DNA of 64,000 bases from Evernia prunastri (GCA_003184365.1 NKYR01000033.1:274816-338815), one strand, 5' to 3'. Numbered from the stretch's first letter, positions 10,795 to 22,925 are shown. Translations and numbers: made by a program. Notes: generated by a model not told the origin, from the letters alone.

Positions 10795-13508
10795 TTCCTT
10801 TATAACGTTGAGCTCTGCAGGGGACGCTGCCCCTTTGGCAGAGCAGACATATCGAGATGTACATTATCCTTGCTCAGCACATGTTTCGATTCATCGAGGG
10901 TCCGATGGGATTGACTCCATTAGACTTCGCATCTTCGTTTGATACGACGGGGATTCATTGGCCCTGACCAGCTGGTTGTTCAAACTCATGCAAGGCCATA
11001 TTTTGGACTATGACGGAGCACGGAATTGGAAAGCGTGAAAAAAGTCCGACCTTTTGCTCAATGTACATATTACATTCAATACAAAGCTTTCAACTTGTGA
11101 TCGAGTGTGCAAAATGTAGCCACTTACTTTGAAGTATCTCAACACGAGCACAAGGTCGATCCCAGGAATCCCACTTTTGTAGACTCGCGAAGTAAAGTCA
11201 TGACGGGCCTCAATGGCCCAGATTCATGTTCATGGTAATAAGTGACGCGTATCAGAATTTAACACTTCTGTAACTTAAGCTCTAGCCGGCCTTTGCACCT
11301 GTAAACGCGTCAGAACGGTCAAGGACGAAAGCAAGCTCAGAGGTAGTTTCCATGGAGTCTTCTCCCCACGTGACATCTTCGTTGCATGTGGTGTACGTTG
11401 TTTTGGGAGTAGTCATCATTCAAAAAAATATCTCATTGACTGAGCTCTTGGAGATCAGAGTCGCATCAATCCAAAGGGGAACTGCTGTGATTTGGATGGT
11501 GGTAATGGCACAGACATACCTCACCCGTGATCAACAAAAACAGCTGCCTGAAATTTGACTTTGGGTTGCTACTTCGATCGGGCGAAATTGTAAGAGGATT
11601 GATCACAAGACGCGAGGTAAGATCAAAGGAGTACAGAGTACCGGATTTTCCTAGCCGAGGAAGCGTTAGTACGTGATCCTCAAGCACCCGAGTATCTAGA
11701 CCTTGAGGAGACAGCTACAACACATGCGGACGAGATATGTCGCTATCCATAGCACGTATCAAGGAGCTTCGTGTCGCCAACTGCAAAGAAGACAGATACT
11801 TGTCTGAATGTCGGACGGTTATAAACCAAGCTCGAGAGGTGTTCTTGCTAGCACAAGATTTAATAAGACAAGTACGCAAAAAGCTCTCTAGGGTAGCAGC
11901 CAGCGAGAAAAGGAGTCGATTCTTCGACCGTATCGATATGGCCGACACGGGAAGTCAACAAGAATGAACCCCGATGTGATCGCGGTAGATATGGACAAAA
12001 TACGAGCAGAACCTTCTCCGTCCATGTCTTCTTCATCGTCTGCATCATCGAGAATCATCAGCCACTTGCCAAAGTCGGCGCTCTCAAGTCTTTCCTTCTC
12101 GAGCTCGAGGATATTTGGCTTCTGGACTTTCGGGTCCTGGAATTCCTAGCTATCGTGCTATTCGGCGATAACTTGGGCATTATTTCAAACGTCAACACCT
12201 TTGCGTTCAACTCTCCATTGAATTTGGCTTAGAGTATTAGCGAAGAGCAGCAATATAGTTTCAATCAATATCTTGAAAAGCTTCTGGGACATCATCGGCC
12301 TTCTCGTCATACCTACTCTTCGAATTGATAGACAACTTTGCGGCTGAAGTCGACCAGAGCTACGACATTTGTGATAATGTTGATGACTACAAGAGCCTGT
12401 GCGCCGCTCATTCATGACTCAGATAACTCGTACAAATTCTTTAGTGGGCAAAAGGGGATGGCGGACAGGGAGAGTTATCGTTGTAGTTGTCGTTTAAACT
12501 TTGTAATGCTTCAATAGCTTGATATGATCGTTAAAGTAGGTATAATGGCTTTGAGACGGGCAACGGGGCTCAAGTTTGTGAAGATTGGGCTCTCTCATTG
12601 GCCTCGCTTTGAGTAGCTACATATACTCCGAAGTAGTTGTCATAAGGCAGGAGATGGTCAACTAGTCTCTCTTGGGAAGAAGTATTGGTCCCCCTTGTCC
12701 TCCCTTGATGCATCATGACGCCCCTATCACCACCATTTGTTCCCTTCGTTCCGGACGGTGTAACAAGACCAGGATGCAGCTCCTCCACTCCGGGATAAAA
12801 TCCTATGCGGATCCCAACGGAAATGTTTACATAGCCGAAAGAAAAAGAGTACGAGGGTACCATGGCTGGAGGAGTCAAAAAGCCAAAGTCCCACCAGTCC
12901 GACGTGGTCCGTTAATCAAGACTGTCTTGATGCCTTTGTTTGATGAAAATCCGAGAATGTGAATGTATGACAAAGTAGAGTAATAAATTACTGATAAGAA
13001 CAAGAACGATATGGAGGTCCTGCAAAGAAACGGATCCAGCTATTCTATCGGACAATGCCCCGCCCGGAGGCTTAGGTTGTCTGGACGATGCGCTTAGAGC
13101 TGCTTCGGATTTGTACCTGGTATGAGCGCCACTCGAGGGTCAGTTCCCCTATCTGGCCCTACAGGTTCCCGCTATTTGCTCCCAAAACGCAGCTCTACCT
13201 AGGATCTTCATTCCCAGGGCTAGGTACCTTCCGACGTTTCGTAATGATCATAATAATTAATATTAATGCCTCCCTCAGGTACACACACTAGGTACTTTTT
13301 AAAGCCCGAGGGTGCCGCCTAAGGTACCTTACCTAAGGTACGGAGTTACTCACCTTAGCTTAATTAAACCCGCGGAGATAGACCGAGCAGCCAGACAAAT
13401 GCTCAGCTTTGAAGCCATCATTTCCTTAGATCATCCTCTAGACTCTGACGCTTCGCAAGTTCACAACCATATCTCTTAGTTTTAACCCTCCCTCATCCCG
13501 CTCAAGAG
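10795..13508. other. intergenic region with possible coding debris
   Basis: A 2.7-kb stretch with no intact gene. On the plus strand, 11737-12414 shows fragments with coding character in shifting frames: a helical piece at 11737-11964 (MSLSIARIKELRVANCKEDR and on), a hydrophobic/acidic piece near 12080-12230 (LELEDIWLLDFRVLEFLAIV) and an acidic end near 12328-12414 (DICDNVDDYKSLCAAHS). Together they suggest a decayed gene of unknown family. The promoter-proximal part (about 13200-13370) carries repeated TACCTAAGGTACC-like motifs. Confidence 0.35.
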
Positions 13509-14645
13509 ATGCCTTCTTCATCTTCCTCTTCCCCATCTCATTCCTCCCCTAGCAAAGCAACAATCACAAAGAAAGACAAATCTCCAGCACCCTCATCACC
13601 GGAATCCCACGCATCCGTCGTACGAGCACCTACCCTCCCGTCCACGGAAATCCATCGAGGTCTGAGGTCCCGCTCCAGTACGAGTCCTGACCGTCACTTG
13701 TCCGCCTCTGTCACCCGGCTGAGGGCCCGTACCAACCCCCAGTCTAGACCTCCGATTCACCTCGACCTGCCATCGACTGCTGAAAAATTATCACCTTATC
13801 CAGGAATACTGCCTACGCTCGCGGAGTCCCCTTCAGAAAAACCCTCGGCGCCCATTGACATACCGGCAAGGAAAAAGGCCGAGAGTCGCCCAACAACGCC
13901 CTTGACAGCGCGGGCACCGCAAGGAGAGTACTTTACATCTTGGCATAAAAGTGAGCCTCGGATCAGCGATTCCTTGACTCCATATTACTCTTCGCGCACG
14001 AAAACGACTTCCGACGATCGAGACACTTCAGCTGCGCAGAGAAGCTTTGCACAAATGAATCCTAGAGCGGGATCGTCTCGGTACAGACCCTCTTCTCCAC
14101 TCTCTCCCAAATTGTCTGTTCCTTTACCTTCGATGGACGGCAATCAGAAAAGTAGAGCGCCAACGCAGAGCCTGAATCTGGCTGGGCTTCCCAAATACCA
14201 CCCAGCCAATTTCCCATCAAGGGACTCCGGTCCGGCTTCTCCGTTAACTTCTAGTTCACGCTCAAAGCCACGTTCTGGCCGCGGTTCGGATGCCAAACAA
14301 CAGCTTCTACAATACCAGCGAGACCTGATCAACAATACAGCCAAGACATCTCGCTCTCTGCTGTCGTCAAGCGCCAGCTCCAAGCCAAGCCCCCCGCGAC
14401 TTAACCCTCTTCGGAGTCCCAGCGAACCAATGACTCCTTTGATGTTAGAAGGTGCTAGTGACTACTTAGTCGCAGGATCTAGCTCGTTGCCGGTAGGATT
14501 TAAGGAGGGCGACGGGAGAGAGTTCGTGGAGCGTCTGGTTCGCCGAGAAAATGAGAGGAGAACCTACCCAGAGGTAAGGTCCGGAAGTGTCAGCCCGGCC
14601 CTAAGCCTGAGTCCTGCTGTGAGTCCAGCTGGTGGGCGAGGATGA
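13509..14645 (+). CDS. Ser/Pro-rich disordered protein, fungal hypothetical
   Basis: A single uninterrupted 378-codon frame. The protein is very rich in Ser, Pro and Arg (runs of Ser at the start, many SP and TP pairs), so it is largely disordered and likely phosphorylated. Ordered-looking islands are GLPKYHPANF (about 236-245), KQQLLQYQRDLINNT (about 264-279) and an acidic/basic C-terminal piece EFVERLVRRENERR. The combination LPKYHPAN plus QQLLQYQRDL is, as far as I recall, conserved in an uncharacterised Pezizomycotina family. No catalytic domain, signal peptide or membrane segment. The ATG at 13509 follows a typical leader and is the first in frame. Function unknown. Confidence 0.8.
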   Translation: MPSSSSSSPSHSSPSKATITKKDKSPAPSSPESHASVVRAPTLPSTEIHRGLRSRSSTSPDRHLSASVTRLRARTNPQSRPPIHLDLPSTAEKLSPYPGILPTLAESPSEKPSAPIDIPARKKAESRPTTPLTARAPQGEYFTSWHKSEPRISDSLTPYYSSRTKTTSDDRDTSAAQRSFAQMNPRAGSSRYRPSSPLSPKLSVPLPSMDGNQKSRAPTQSLNLAGLPKYHPANFPSRDSGPASPLTSSSRSKPRSGRGSDAKQQLLQYQRDLINNTAKTSRSLLSSSASSKPSPPRLNPLRSPSEPMTPLMLEGASDYLVAGSSSLPVGFKEGDGREFVERLVRRENERRTYPEVRSGSVSPALSLSPAVSPAGGRG

Positions 14646-15961
14646 AGTCGGCTGTTTGATGGTCCATCCTGGAACAATGTCCTTGTTCGAACGATGAAAG
14701 CGGGCTTATGAAGACATTTATTCCCGAGAAACCTTCATTATTCCGACGACGTGCACGATTTTGATGTCTATTGTACCGAATGTGGTACTCCGACCTCAAA
14801 ATACCTTCATGGACATATTACAGAAAGCAGCAGGACTGCCACCTGTATGCATTAGCTGGGATATGATCAACGAGCATTGGTACAGGCGTTCTGCATCACA
14901 ATCCTTACTACTTGGATCTTGGTGGCCCCCTTCGGCATCGCCACGGACGTTACGCATCACATATCATAGATCACAGCTTCTTTCCTCGGCTTTATAGATT
15001 CCCAATCCGGATGAGCTGGCCGAGATCGGGGTCAGACCTGTCACAAGATTGTACAGTCCAGAACAACACAGCACGAAACACCCAAAGCCCCAGTTCCACC
15101 AATCTGCCGGACATGGCAGCAATATCAGTGATCATGGCTTGCAACGATTTTCTCATCTGCATCATCACAGGCGTTAGATGCCAATAGACTATGAGATACT
15201 ATTGTCTCCGCCCACGGGCGTCGAGCTCGTGCATGATTCGTTCGTCTAGCTAGTCAGTGCATGGATTCACTATCCACTTACATGAGCCCTTAAAGGGATC
15301 CCGACTGCTGCTAAGATGTGGTCTGCTTGTGACATAAGTCTGTTGGCTCTTCGTAATATTACTGAGTGCTCTTGCTTCGGGTCTTATGATAGTGGTAAGG
15401 AGCTGGGAGCGATAACGTTCCCAGCAAATATTTCAGATTGAGGCGACACCGTACAGGAAGATTCGAGTAAGGTTGGTAAGGCATGCTGTGCCATTATGAT
15501 TGCTTTTGTTCTAATGGGCTGCAAATGTAAAATGTAACCGAATCTCCACACGAGGCCTTCAGTCAGATGAATATCATAGAACACTAGCATGTATCACATC
15601 AAATCCAGAATACTCCACTGTACCATAGTCCGGCGATCTGAGGATCTTGTCTTCCCGTGGAGGCTGGCGTTGCTTTGATCACGAACGTCGAACATGGTTT
15701 TGCTGTATAAAAGATTCACATCGGGTTTGTCTGTAGGTTATCAAACAAGGAAGTGTTGGAAGCGACACGAATCAAGCAAACTTTAACGTCATGGATTGCC
15801 ACTCTCTTTGATAGCTTGCTTGTTCTCCTAGGTGTCAAGAGGACACGACTCCAGGGGACCTCACGATCAGCTCATCTGTTGGACTCAATCATGACGCCTA
15901 AGGTGGAATGATTATCAACTGTACATCATCGACTTCACTCATGTTGTCTAGGATACATTGA
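14646..15961. other. intergenic region
   Basis: Only short frames without recognisable content. The region lies between the 3' ends of two convergent genes and presumably holds their 3' UTRs. No repeat or RNA gene is visible. Confidence 0.4.
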
Positions 15962-18389
15962 TCATGGCTCATGGGTCGCTTTTTTGCTCTGCTTCTCAAG
16001 GCTCGGGCCTTTCCTCACATATACCATGCCAACAGGATCATCCTTGCCCTTCAAAATTTCCCACTCTCCTATCCCCAGAGCCTTTGGCGCAGTCTTGACC
16101 CCACGTCCTCCACCACCCATTATCAGATTCCCCGGGCGATATCCCTCGTCGGCCTTCATCCGCAGTATCGCGGAGTGATGGATCTGTGCATGTTCTGGTA
16201 TATCTCTAACTTCGCCCCTGGGTAAGGGCATAGAGATCGCTTTCCAAGATCCGTCCGGTCGGAGGTCCATCCTCCGGAATGGCAGGTACTCCATCATCTT
16301 CCATGATAGGACAGACCCTATTCCAAGCCCGTTATTGAACTCAAGACAATCGTGAAGCACGCCTTTGGTCGCAGCTCTGAAGAGCGTTTGGTGGAAATCG
16401 GATTCTCGTGAGGTCTCTGGCTCCATCCCTGCCGCCCCTTAGACCATTTTCGGAATCAGCATTGCTTCTTTTGTTTGCAAGAAGTCTGAGATATGACATG
16501 GTTTGGGGAGTAAAAGGGGTCTTTCTTCTTAGAAACGCCTCACGCCTCAACAGACTAGGAAGGAATTCGAAATGTACCTACATCCAGTTTCTTGCTTTTC
16601 AGATTTCGGACTTGAGAACGGCTGGCTCACTTGGATCTGGGGCACTGATGGTCTATCTGATGCTATTCCGAGGGACGGGATGTTGTAATCTTCGTCGCAG
16701 CATTTGTATCGCAACAGCTTATCGCCATCAAATTCTAGTCCGGCTCGTTGCGCTTCTCTCACCATCCATACTAAGGGGCCGTGGCTCAGAGCAGATTCTT
16801 CTCCATTGGCTAGAGGCCAACCGCCACCTAGGTCGGCATGACAGCCGGGAAACCACAATTCCTCAATATCCTGTTCAGCCGCTTCATCTTTGTCATCGTC
16901 ATCATCATCATCGTCGTCTGGATGTTGTCCAGGCTGATACGAGTCGATGGAAGTCGTTGTCTTAATGGATACACCATCTAACGCGGCATTGCGCGAGGGA
17001 GCCGGGCTTGTGGCTCGCAGGCGGCCATGCGAGCTCTCTTGTGGATTAAGGTGGCCCTCTTCTACCGCGCTCGACCGAGACGGATTGACTTTGTTGATTT
17101 CGACGGTCGAGTAGATCGCCGATCTTCTTCGAAACCGATCTGTGCCCAAGTGACTTGCCGTAGACCCGTCTATCATCCGGTTTCCCCCTAACCCCAGTTT
17201 GTGACCATGGGTTGCTCCATTATGCTCCTTGTCGGGTCTGGATGTTTTGGCTTCGGATATCAAATCTGATCGGAACTTCGCCCGCCGTTCGTCAATACTG
17301 ACCGCATGGCGGATCACCCTAGCCGAGCTTCTGGCGGTGTACGGGAATTTGCTTCGCTGCATCCACGCATTTTCAAATCTCGGGACACTGTTGACTGCGC
17401 ACAGGTTAGCAAAGCCCTTATAGCCTTCCGGAACAAGTCGAGCGGTGTCACCAGTGTCAAAGAGACCAAGAAAGCGAATACGTCGGACTGGACGACTGAA
17501 GGTCTCACGAAAGGCCTGTAAAAATTCGAGCATCTCCTTCTTTTTCTTTTTCTCTTCCGCTGTGTTCTCCTCCCTCTGTTGCCACTGAGCAAAAGCCTTC
17601 CATGCAAACCGAATCATCTCTTCGTTCCCAGAACTGAGTAAGCCCACATGGTCTAGCATCTCGGCAAGGAAGCGTGCCACGTAGGCACCTCTACTGAAAC
17701 CAAAGAAGAAGATATCGTCGTCTTCATAGCACTATCAACGACAATGGAGTCACTATATGCGACGCAAGAATAGTTATCGAGCTTTGAGGCATGTCTTCAT
17801 AGTATCAACTCCCGACACGAGTCTCAAAGCTCGGAATTCAGGCCCATCCAGGCCATAAAGACACCAAATACACGCACCTGCATCAAGAACTTGTACGCGC
17901 CCTGAGGAGCTGTTGGCTTGGCTTCGGTCTTGCGAAAAGGGGTGACCATACCATGACATGAAAGTCAAAAGACGTGCCAACCGCAGAGTCTTTGGCTTTC
18001 TGATACCACGAATTGAATCGGGCCAGCTTGCTTGTATGTGAAATCGATTGCGTATTGACATAGGTCCCGATTCCCGGCTAGAAAGATTCAGACTACGTGG
18101 AGGGATGTTTCAGCATAGAATACCTGATAGTAGTGCTTGTCGCCATTTGTACGGTCTAGCATTCCGTAAATCTTCAGAATATTACTGTCTGCGGAAGTGC
18201 CTGGGGCAAAGTTAGCCTTACTATTGGTTCTCCCATCAAAGGGCTCATCGTACCATGGAATTTGTTCCCAGTGCCATCGAAGCAGAGTATTATCTGACGC
18301 ACGTTCAGCCGCTGGAGAAGGGATCAAAGCCATTGTCAGTACCCTTTTCCTTTGCCGATATGGGCCAAACGACTTAATACCAGCTGCAT
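15962..18389 (-). CDS. DUF2235 / Tle1-like alpha-beta hydrolase
   Basis: Predicted serine hydrolase of the DUF2235 family (T6SS Tle1 phospholipase-like catalytic domain), common in fungi, substrate unknown. Eight exons read high to low: 18389-18381, 18311-18254, 18200-18124, 18077-17952, 17901-17878, 17731-17452, 17394-16582, 16428-15962, all in phase, 617 residues. Family motifs appear only after splicing: IILCFDGTGNKFHGTSADSN near the start, PGIGTY, GAYKFLM, the nucleophile elbow GFSRGAYVARFLAEMLDHVG (Ser111), FLGLFDTVNSVPRFE, and WFPGCHADLGGGWPL (about 375-387). An Asp run precedes the last motif, and a basic linker lies between FLGLFDT and GCHADLGGG. The first exon (MQL) is the weakest part; the frame is open further upstream and the true start may lie as far as 18620. 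No signal peptide. Confidence 0.85.
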
Positions 18390-19550
18390 TGGAGCCAGCA
18401 CCTCGCTGGACACCAGCCGTGCTGCCTCTTGGAGCTTGCATTTTCCCAGGTTTACTCTATTCAGGAACAATCTCACCAGGCCGAAGAAGAGCTTTCCGCA
18501 AATTATGACTTGACAGCCAATCCAGAAGCAAATTGAATGCCCCACCAGGCTCGCAGCTGTTGCGGTGCTAGTCCCAAGAACGCCGAGACTTGTGATTACA
18601 AAAGGAATTGCTCTGCGCATTTGTACAAGATGGACCTACGTCTGACCCACGGAACGATTCGGCTTGATACGCATGAATTGGGTCAAAGTGGAGAGACGCG
18701 ACCATGGAAGCAGCTACCCTTTCTGGCGTGGTTTAGGCTCCAGATAGCACAGATGTACATCTACGGTACATACGGATGAGATGAGCGAGCCAAGCGCAGA
18801 TCGTGGAGCGAACCCACTTCCCAGCGATCCAGATCGATGTAGAGCGGAGACGGGGATGAAAAGGGAGATTGGCCAAGGTAGCCAAGACGCATTTCGCGAG
18901 TCGGATATAGGGGAAAGGGGGAATAAGGGGATAGTAGCGTTGGAGACATTCAGCCAGCCACTGTCATGTTTGGGGAGCCTTGGTAAACGTTAGTGAGAAT
19001 TAGGTCGTTGAGGCTCACTGAATTATGGATGGCAATCAAATCAAAGAGGGGAATTGAGCGAGGATCATCATCTCGGGGGGGAAGGGAAACTAGCGTGGTG
19101 AATATGGCACTCGTGCTGCATGCAGGGTGCAGGATGCACGGCGCTCGAAAAATGGACACAGCAAAATACAGAATACCATCAGTGAGTGTACGGACTAGGT
19201 AGGTTCAGGTGGGTATCACCAGTGAGTCAGTAGAGCATTAAGCCAGACAGCATTCATTAGTTGATAGGAGCTCTCTTCTTGGATGGATATATTGTATTGA
19301 TGAAAATAGGTAGGCAGTCGAATCTCAATACTCCTTTTTGCAAAACCCTTGGCGAAGGCTCCAACTTCATACCTCGGCCCGCTAAATTTTGGTGGGGACC
19401 GTACCTCATGCAAGCAAATGCTATTGTTCCAAATAAATACCACCATATAGACATAGAATGTTCAAATTTGAAGCCGTATATAGTTCATTTGCCTACTAGC
19501 GTGATGTAGCTTTTTCGTAAACCTCCGAAGTTCTTTACGTCGTCGTCGTC
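18390..19550. other. intergenic region left of the AT-rich block
   Basis: No gene supported. The sequence turns from ordinary to AT-rich near 19500, marking the boundary of the decayed transposon block. It includes the possible upstream part of the DUF2235 gene (up to about 18620). Confidence 0.4.
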
Positions 19551-20618
19551 ATGTCTTCGCTTATATCAGCCCCTATTCGCGCGCTTATTCAGAACGAACT
19601 CGAAATGGATCACAGCAATGATATTATCCTAGCTGACTTATACGGTGTTAGTCTGCGAACTCTACAGAGAATAAGATCTCATTGAAAACAATATGATATC
19701 GTCTTTATTTCGAATAACAGTCTTAACGAACGTCTTAAAATTATTAGTCAAGAGATCGAGATGTAGCTACTTACGTATCTCGAAGAGCGCTTTATATCAT
19801 ATCTAAACGAGCTGATGTATATGCTCTTCGATGAATTTGATTTAATCGTCGACGAGAGTATCGTCTAAAGGGCTCTATAACGTCTTAATTGATCTTATAA
19901 GAGTATAAGAAGAATTGTCTATCAACGTAATACATTTCTACGAGAGAATTAATTTGTAGTAATTGCTGATTGACGATCTGATCAGCTGATCTTCTTAGAC
20001 GAGTTAGCTATATATAAGCGCATTGATAAGTATCTCGTTATTTTTATGAGCTATGTATTAACGTCTTCAGATAATAGAAGATTTGACTGAGTCTCGTTAA
20101 ATATGAGATCGTGAATTAGTGAGGATTTCAGACGATCAAAGAGATGAATTCTACTATCTGCGTTCACTATATAAGACTATCTTTCGTGAATTATTCTGTA
20201 GAATTCGATCACACAGTAGATCTTTCTCGACTTCGTGCGAAACAATATTCTTTTTCACTGCGATAGCTTCGAGCGAGACGAGTCTCTATCGATTATTATT
20301 TGTAATAATACGTCTATTTATTATAATGCTGAGCTTATTAATCTATATTACAATACTAAGATTCTACTGAAGTATCTATCTTCGTATTCGTCTGATCTAA
20401 ATCTCATTAAGATCTCGTTTTTGATACTTAAAGCGTGAATTAAGAGATATCAAAATATAATTATGCTATACTTTAACGAAGAAAGATACGATAGTTTTTT
20501 AGATCTCGTCGTCGAGACTCAAAAAGAGAGATATAACGTAATTAATCTCTTTCGAAGAAGTGAAATCTACTACAGAAGTCAAGACGATATAAATATATTA
20601 AAGGATTTGAAAGAATAG
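19551..20618 (+). pseudogene. RIP-decayed Tc1/mariner (IS630-like) transposase
   Basis: Read from an ATG at 19551, one frame runs 356 codons to a TAG at 20618 without frameshift but with many internal stops, most where Trp would be expected (TGG to TGA/TAG). The N-terminus is a helix-turn-helix (ILADLYGVSLRTLQRIRSH). The DDE region is readable: FLDELAIYKR, then ICNNTSIYYN where the family has a D-N-A-S-I-H-like motif, then LSSYSSDLNLIKISFLILKA where PPYSPDLNPIE is usual. The second catalytic Asp reads Asn and the final Glu reads Lys, both explained by G-to-A changes. The strong AT bias and transition-only damage fit repeat-induced point mutation. The element is dead. Confidence 0.85.
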
Positions 20619-21777
20619 TATAATTAGAAATTATATATATTTAATCGTTCTTCAAAAACACGGTCTCTCGACGATCGATACTACTTTAAAATTCGTCGTC
20701 TTCGTTCTCGATAGATTTTAGAATAGTAGAAGAACGAGCAGACGTCAAAACGAGAGTTGACTTCTTTTCACGATCAAATACTCTCACATTATTAATTAAC
20801 TCTCGCTTAATATTCGACTTGATTTTCAGCTATTTTTATTTATATTCGAATTAGTTATCTTTTCATTACTAAATATGCTGAGACTTATAATGCTATTGCA
20901 GTAGCTTACTTTTTATATTCTTTAAGATCTTTTAATTACGAGATTTAGTCTTCAATTTCATTACGTCAATATAGTCTTTTAAATTAATTTATATTGAATT
21001 ATTGTCTCTCTACTTTGAAGTTACGAGAGCAAATAAAATCACAATAACTTTACGACTGTAGATACGACTAGCTGAACGCTGAGAATCGGAATAATCGCGA
21101 ATAGTAAGCTCAGCTGAAAGATGAAAGAATCGAAATTCTGCGAGACTTATAGAGATCGTTGATGATATAGATAGCTGAGATAGTTGAATAATAGTAGTAA
21201 TCGAAGTACTAGTAGCTGACGCGCGATCACGTATACGCGCGATATTATCGTTCTTCTTATTTTTTCTTCTCTTATTTCTCTCCTTATTTTTTTATTAACG
21301 TTCTTAATTAGTTATTATACTTATAAACGAATTTGTAATAGTGACTCTATTAGTTCGATTCTTCAGAGCGATTTTTGATTAGCTTCTTAAGTTCTGAGGC
21401 GAGATAACATAGCGTCTTCGCGAATTTCTATTAGTGAAATAATAGACTAATTCGAGATAGTTCTGAGCTTTATAATTCTATCTGATATACTTTCAGTGAG
21501 TTAGAATTTCACGTTTAATGACGACAATAGAATTGATGTTATTCTTCGTCGTCTAAGCGCTGAGCAATCGATCGATGAAATTAAAATCAATAAAAACGTC
21601 GATGATACTTATGAATCTACTATCTTTAATTCTATCATTGTGAATAATAATAATTAATATTGTTTTATCACTTATAGACTTTTTTTTAATAACTTTAGTC
21701 TTGATACGAGCGTAACGATATATTAGATTAATTCGAAGCTCTTTTTTCTGCTTTCACTTCTTTAATTTCTCGAGAAC
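20619..21777. other. AT-rich decayed block right of the transposase relic
   Basis: AT-rich sequence continues for about 1.1 kb with stops in all frames and stretches of degraded coding look, such as around 20760-20940 and 21510-21630 on the plus strand. I could not assign it to an element. It may be the rest of a larger transposon or a second decayed insert. Composition changes abruptly at 21778, exactly where the 169-bp repeat begins. Confidence 0.5.
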
Positions 21778-21946
21778 TGTCAGGGACTGGAGTGTAGCTG
21801 AATGCATTGATTCCGGTATGAACGGAATAATAGCTATGAAGGTCTAATGATGGCAGAAGGCCGATATTTGTGGGCAGGGCCAAGCCGCGCTAGGCTCGAT
21901 TCGGCCAGGTAGAGGAGTCATGGTGTTGTGAGCTGGAACCATGACA
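21778..21946 (+). repeat. 169-bp direct repeat, copy 1
   Basis: Begins TGTCAGGGACTGGAG and ends GAGCTGGAACCATGACA. It matches copy 2 (22757-22925) along its whole length with about four differences. The TG...CA ends resemble a small LTR. Its left edge coincides with the end of the AT-rich decayed block, and it is not itself AT-rich. Confidence 0.85.
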
Positions 21947-22756
21947 CTACCCCCTCCTCCAAATCGTCATATCCTCATGACGTGCCTCCTTCATGCCCGA
22001 GAATCTGGAGACGCTGCACTGTAATGACGTGCCTCTTGCCTGTGCTCTCCAGATCTTTCCATGCTGTAGAATCGAATAAAGAATGGCCATATTGGCCGCT
22101 GGAATCGAATGCCTTGAAGCAGGCTCACTTACTGGGGATGGCTGAGATACCGATAGTGCAACAGGCACGAATCCTCACATTTCCATTGCGCAACAGGCGC
22201 ACTTCCCCAGCTCTTCTCCTAACCTTGTCACATGACACCACAATCCATCCATTCCATCCATTCTATTTCATGCTCTTGCACCCCACCAAGCCTTCCAAGC
22301 CTTCCAAGCCTTGTCCTCCTTCGGATTCGGTCGCTGAAGATCGCTGAAGATCGCTGTAGACGTGTCCCAAGTGTACATAATGTGATGTGGAATATGATTC
22401 GGAGCGATGTTGTTCTGAATTTGACTGCCATTGTAGCAGGCTCACTTGCTGGAGAGGTATGAGAATCTAATAGTGTTCTGCATGCGTTACAGGCGCATGT
22501 CTCCAGCTCTTCTCTTTGCCATTGTAGCAGGCTCACTTCCGGAACGACTTGCTCAGTAAAGAGGTCGTATGATAGTCGTATCTTGACTGTAGAGGCGCGC
22601 ACTCTGCTGCGGCCAGGTTTCTATTCCGATGGTGTTGTTTCCGTGCCTCGCTAGCCAACACCTGATGTTGTTTCCGCGCCTTGTTGGCCAACATCGTCAG
22701 TAGTGGTCTACTACGACTTAGGGGCGACCAGGTCCCTCGTCGGATAGCTATTATTA
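21947..22756. other. 810-bp segment between the 169-bp repeats
   Basis: No gene. It holds short tandem and degenerate repeats: TTCCAAGCC units near 22285-22312, TCGCTGAAGA units near 22329-22354, and a roughly 90-bp unit starting TTGTAGCAGGCTCACTT at about 22433 and 22523, with a weaker copy near 22116. A pair of TGTTGTTTCCG...GCCAACA units lies at about 22631-22695. I see no convincing primer-binding site or polypurine tract. Confidence 0.5.
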
Positions 22757-22925
22757 TGTCAGGGACTGGAGTGTAGCTGAATGCATTGATTCCGGTATGA
22801 ACGGAATAATAGCTATGAAGGTCTAATGATGGCAGAAGGCGGATATTTGTGGGCAGGGCCAAGCCGCGCTAGGTCCGATTCGGCCAGGTAGAGGAGTCAT
22901 GGTATTGTGAGCTGGAACCATGACA
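22757..22925 (+). repeat. 169-bp direct repeat, copy 2
   Basis: Near-identical to 21778-21946. Its right end abuts the truncated transposase reading frame on the minus strand, which stops matching the family at this junction. The five bases outside the two copies (AGAAC left of copy 1, TCCAG right of copy 2) do not form a target-site duplication. Confidence 0.85.

Noticed and set aside
17774..18061. 95-codon minus-strand frame as its own gene
   Set aside because: It is a shifted frame across exons and an intron of the DUF2235 gene; the correct splicing gives known family motifs.
21778..22925. Complete autonomous LTR retrotransposon
   Set aside because: The interior has no gag or pol content, no clear primer-binding site or polypurine tract and no matching target duplication.
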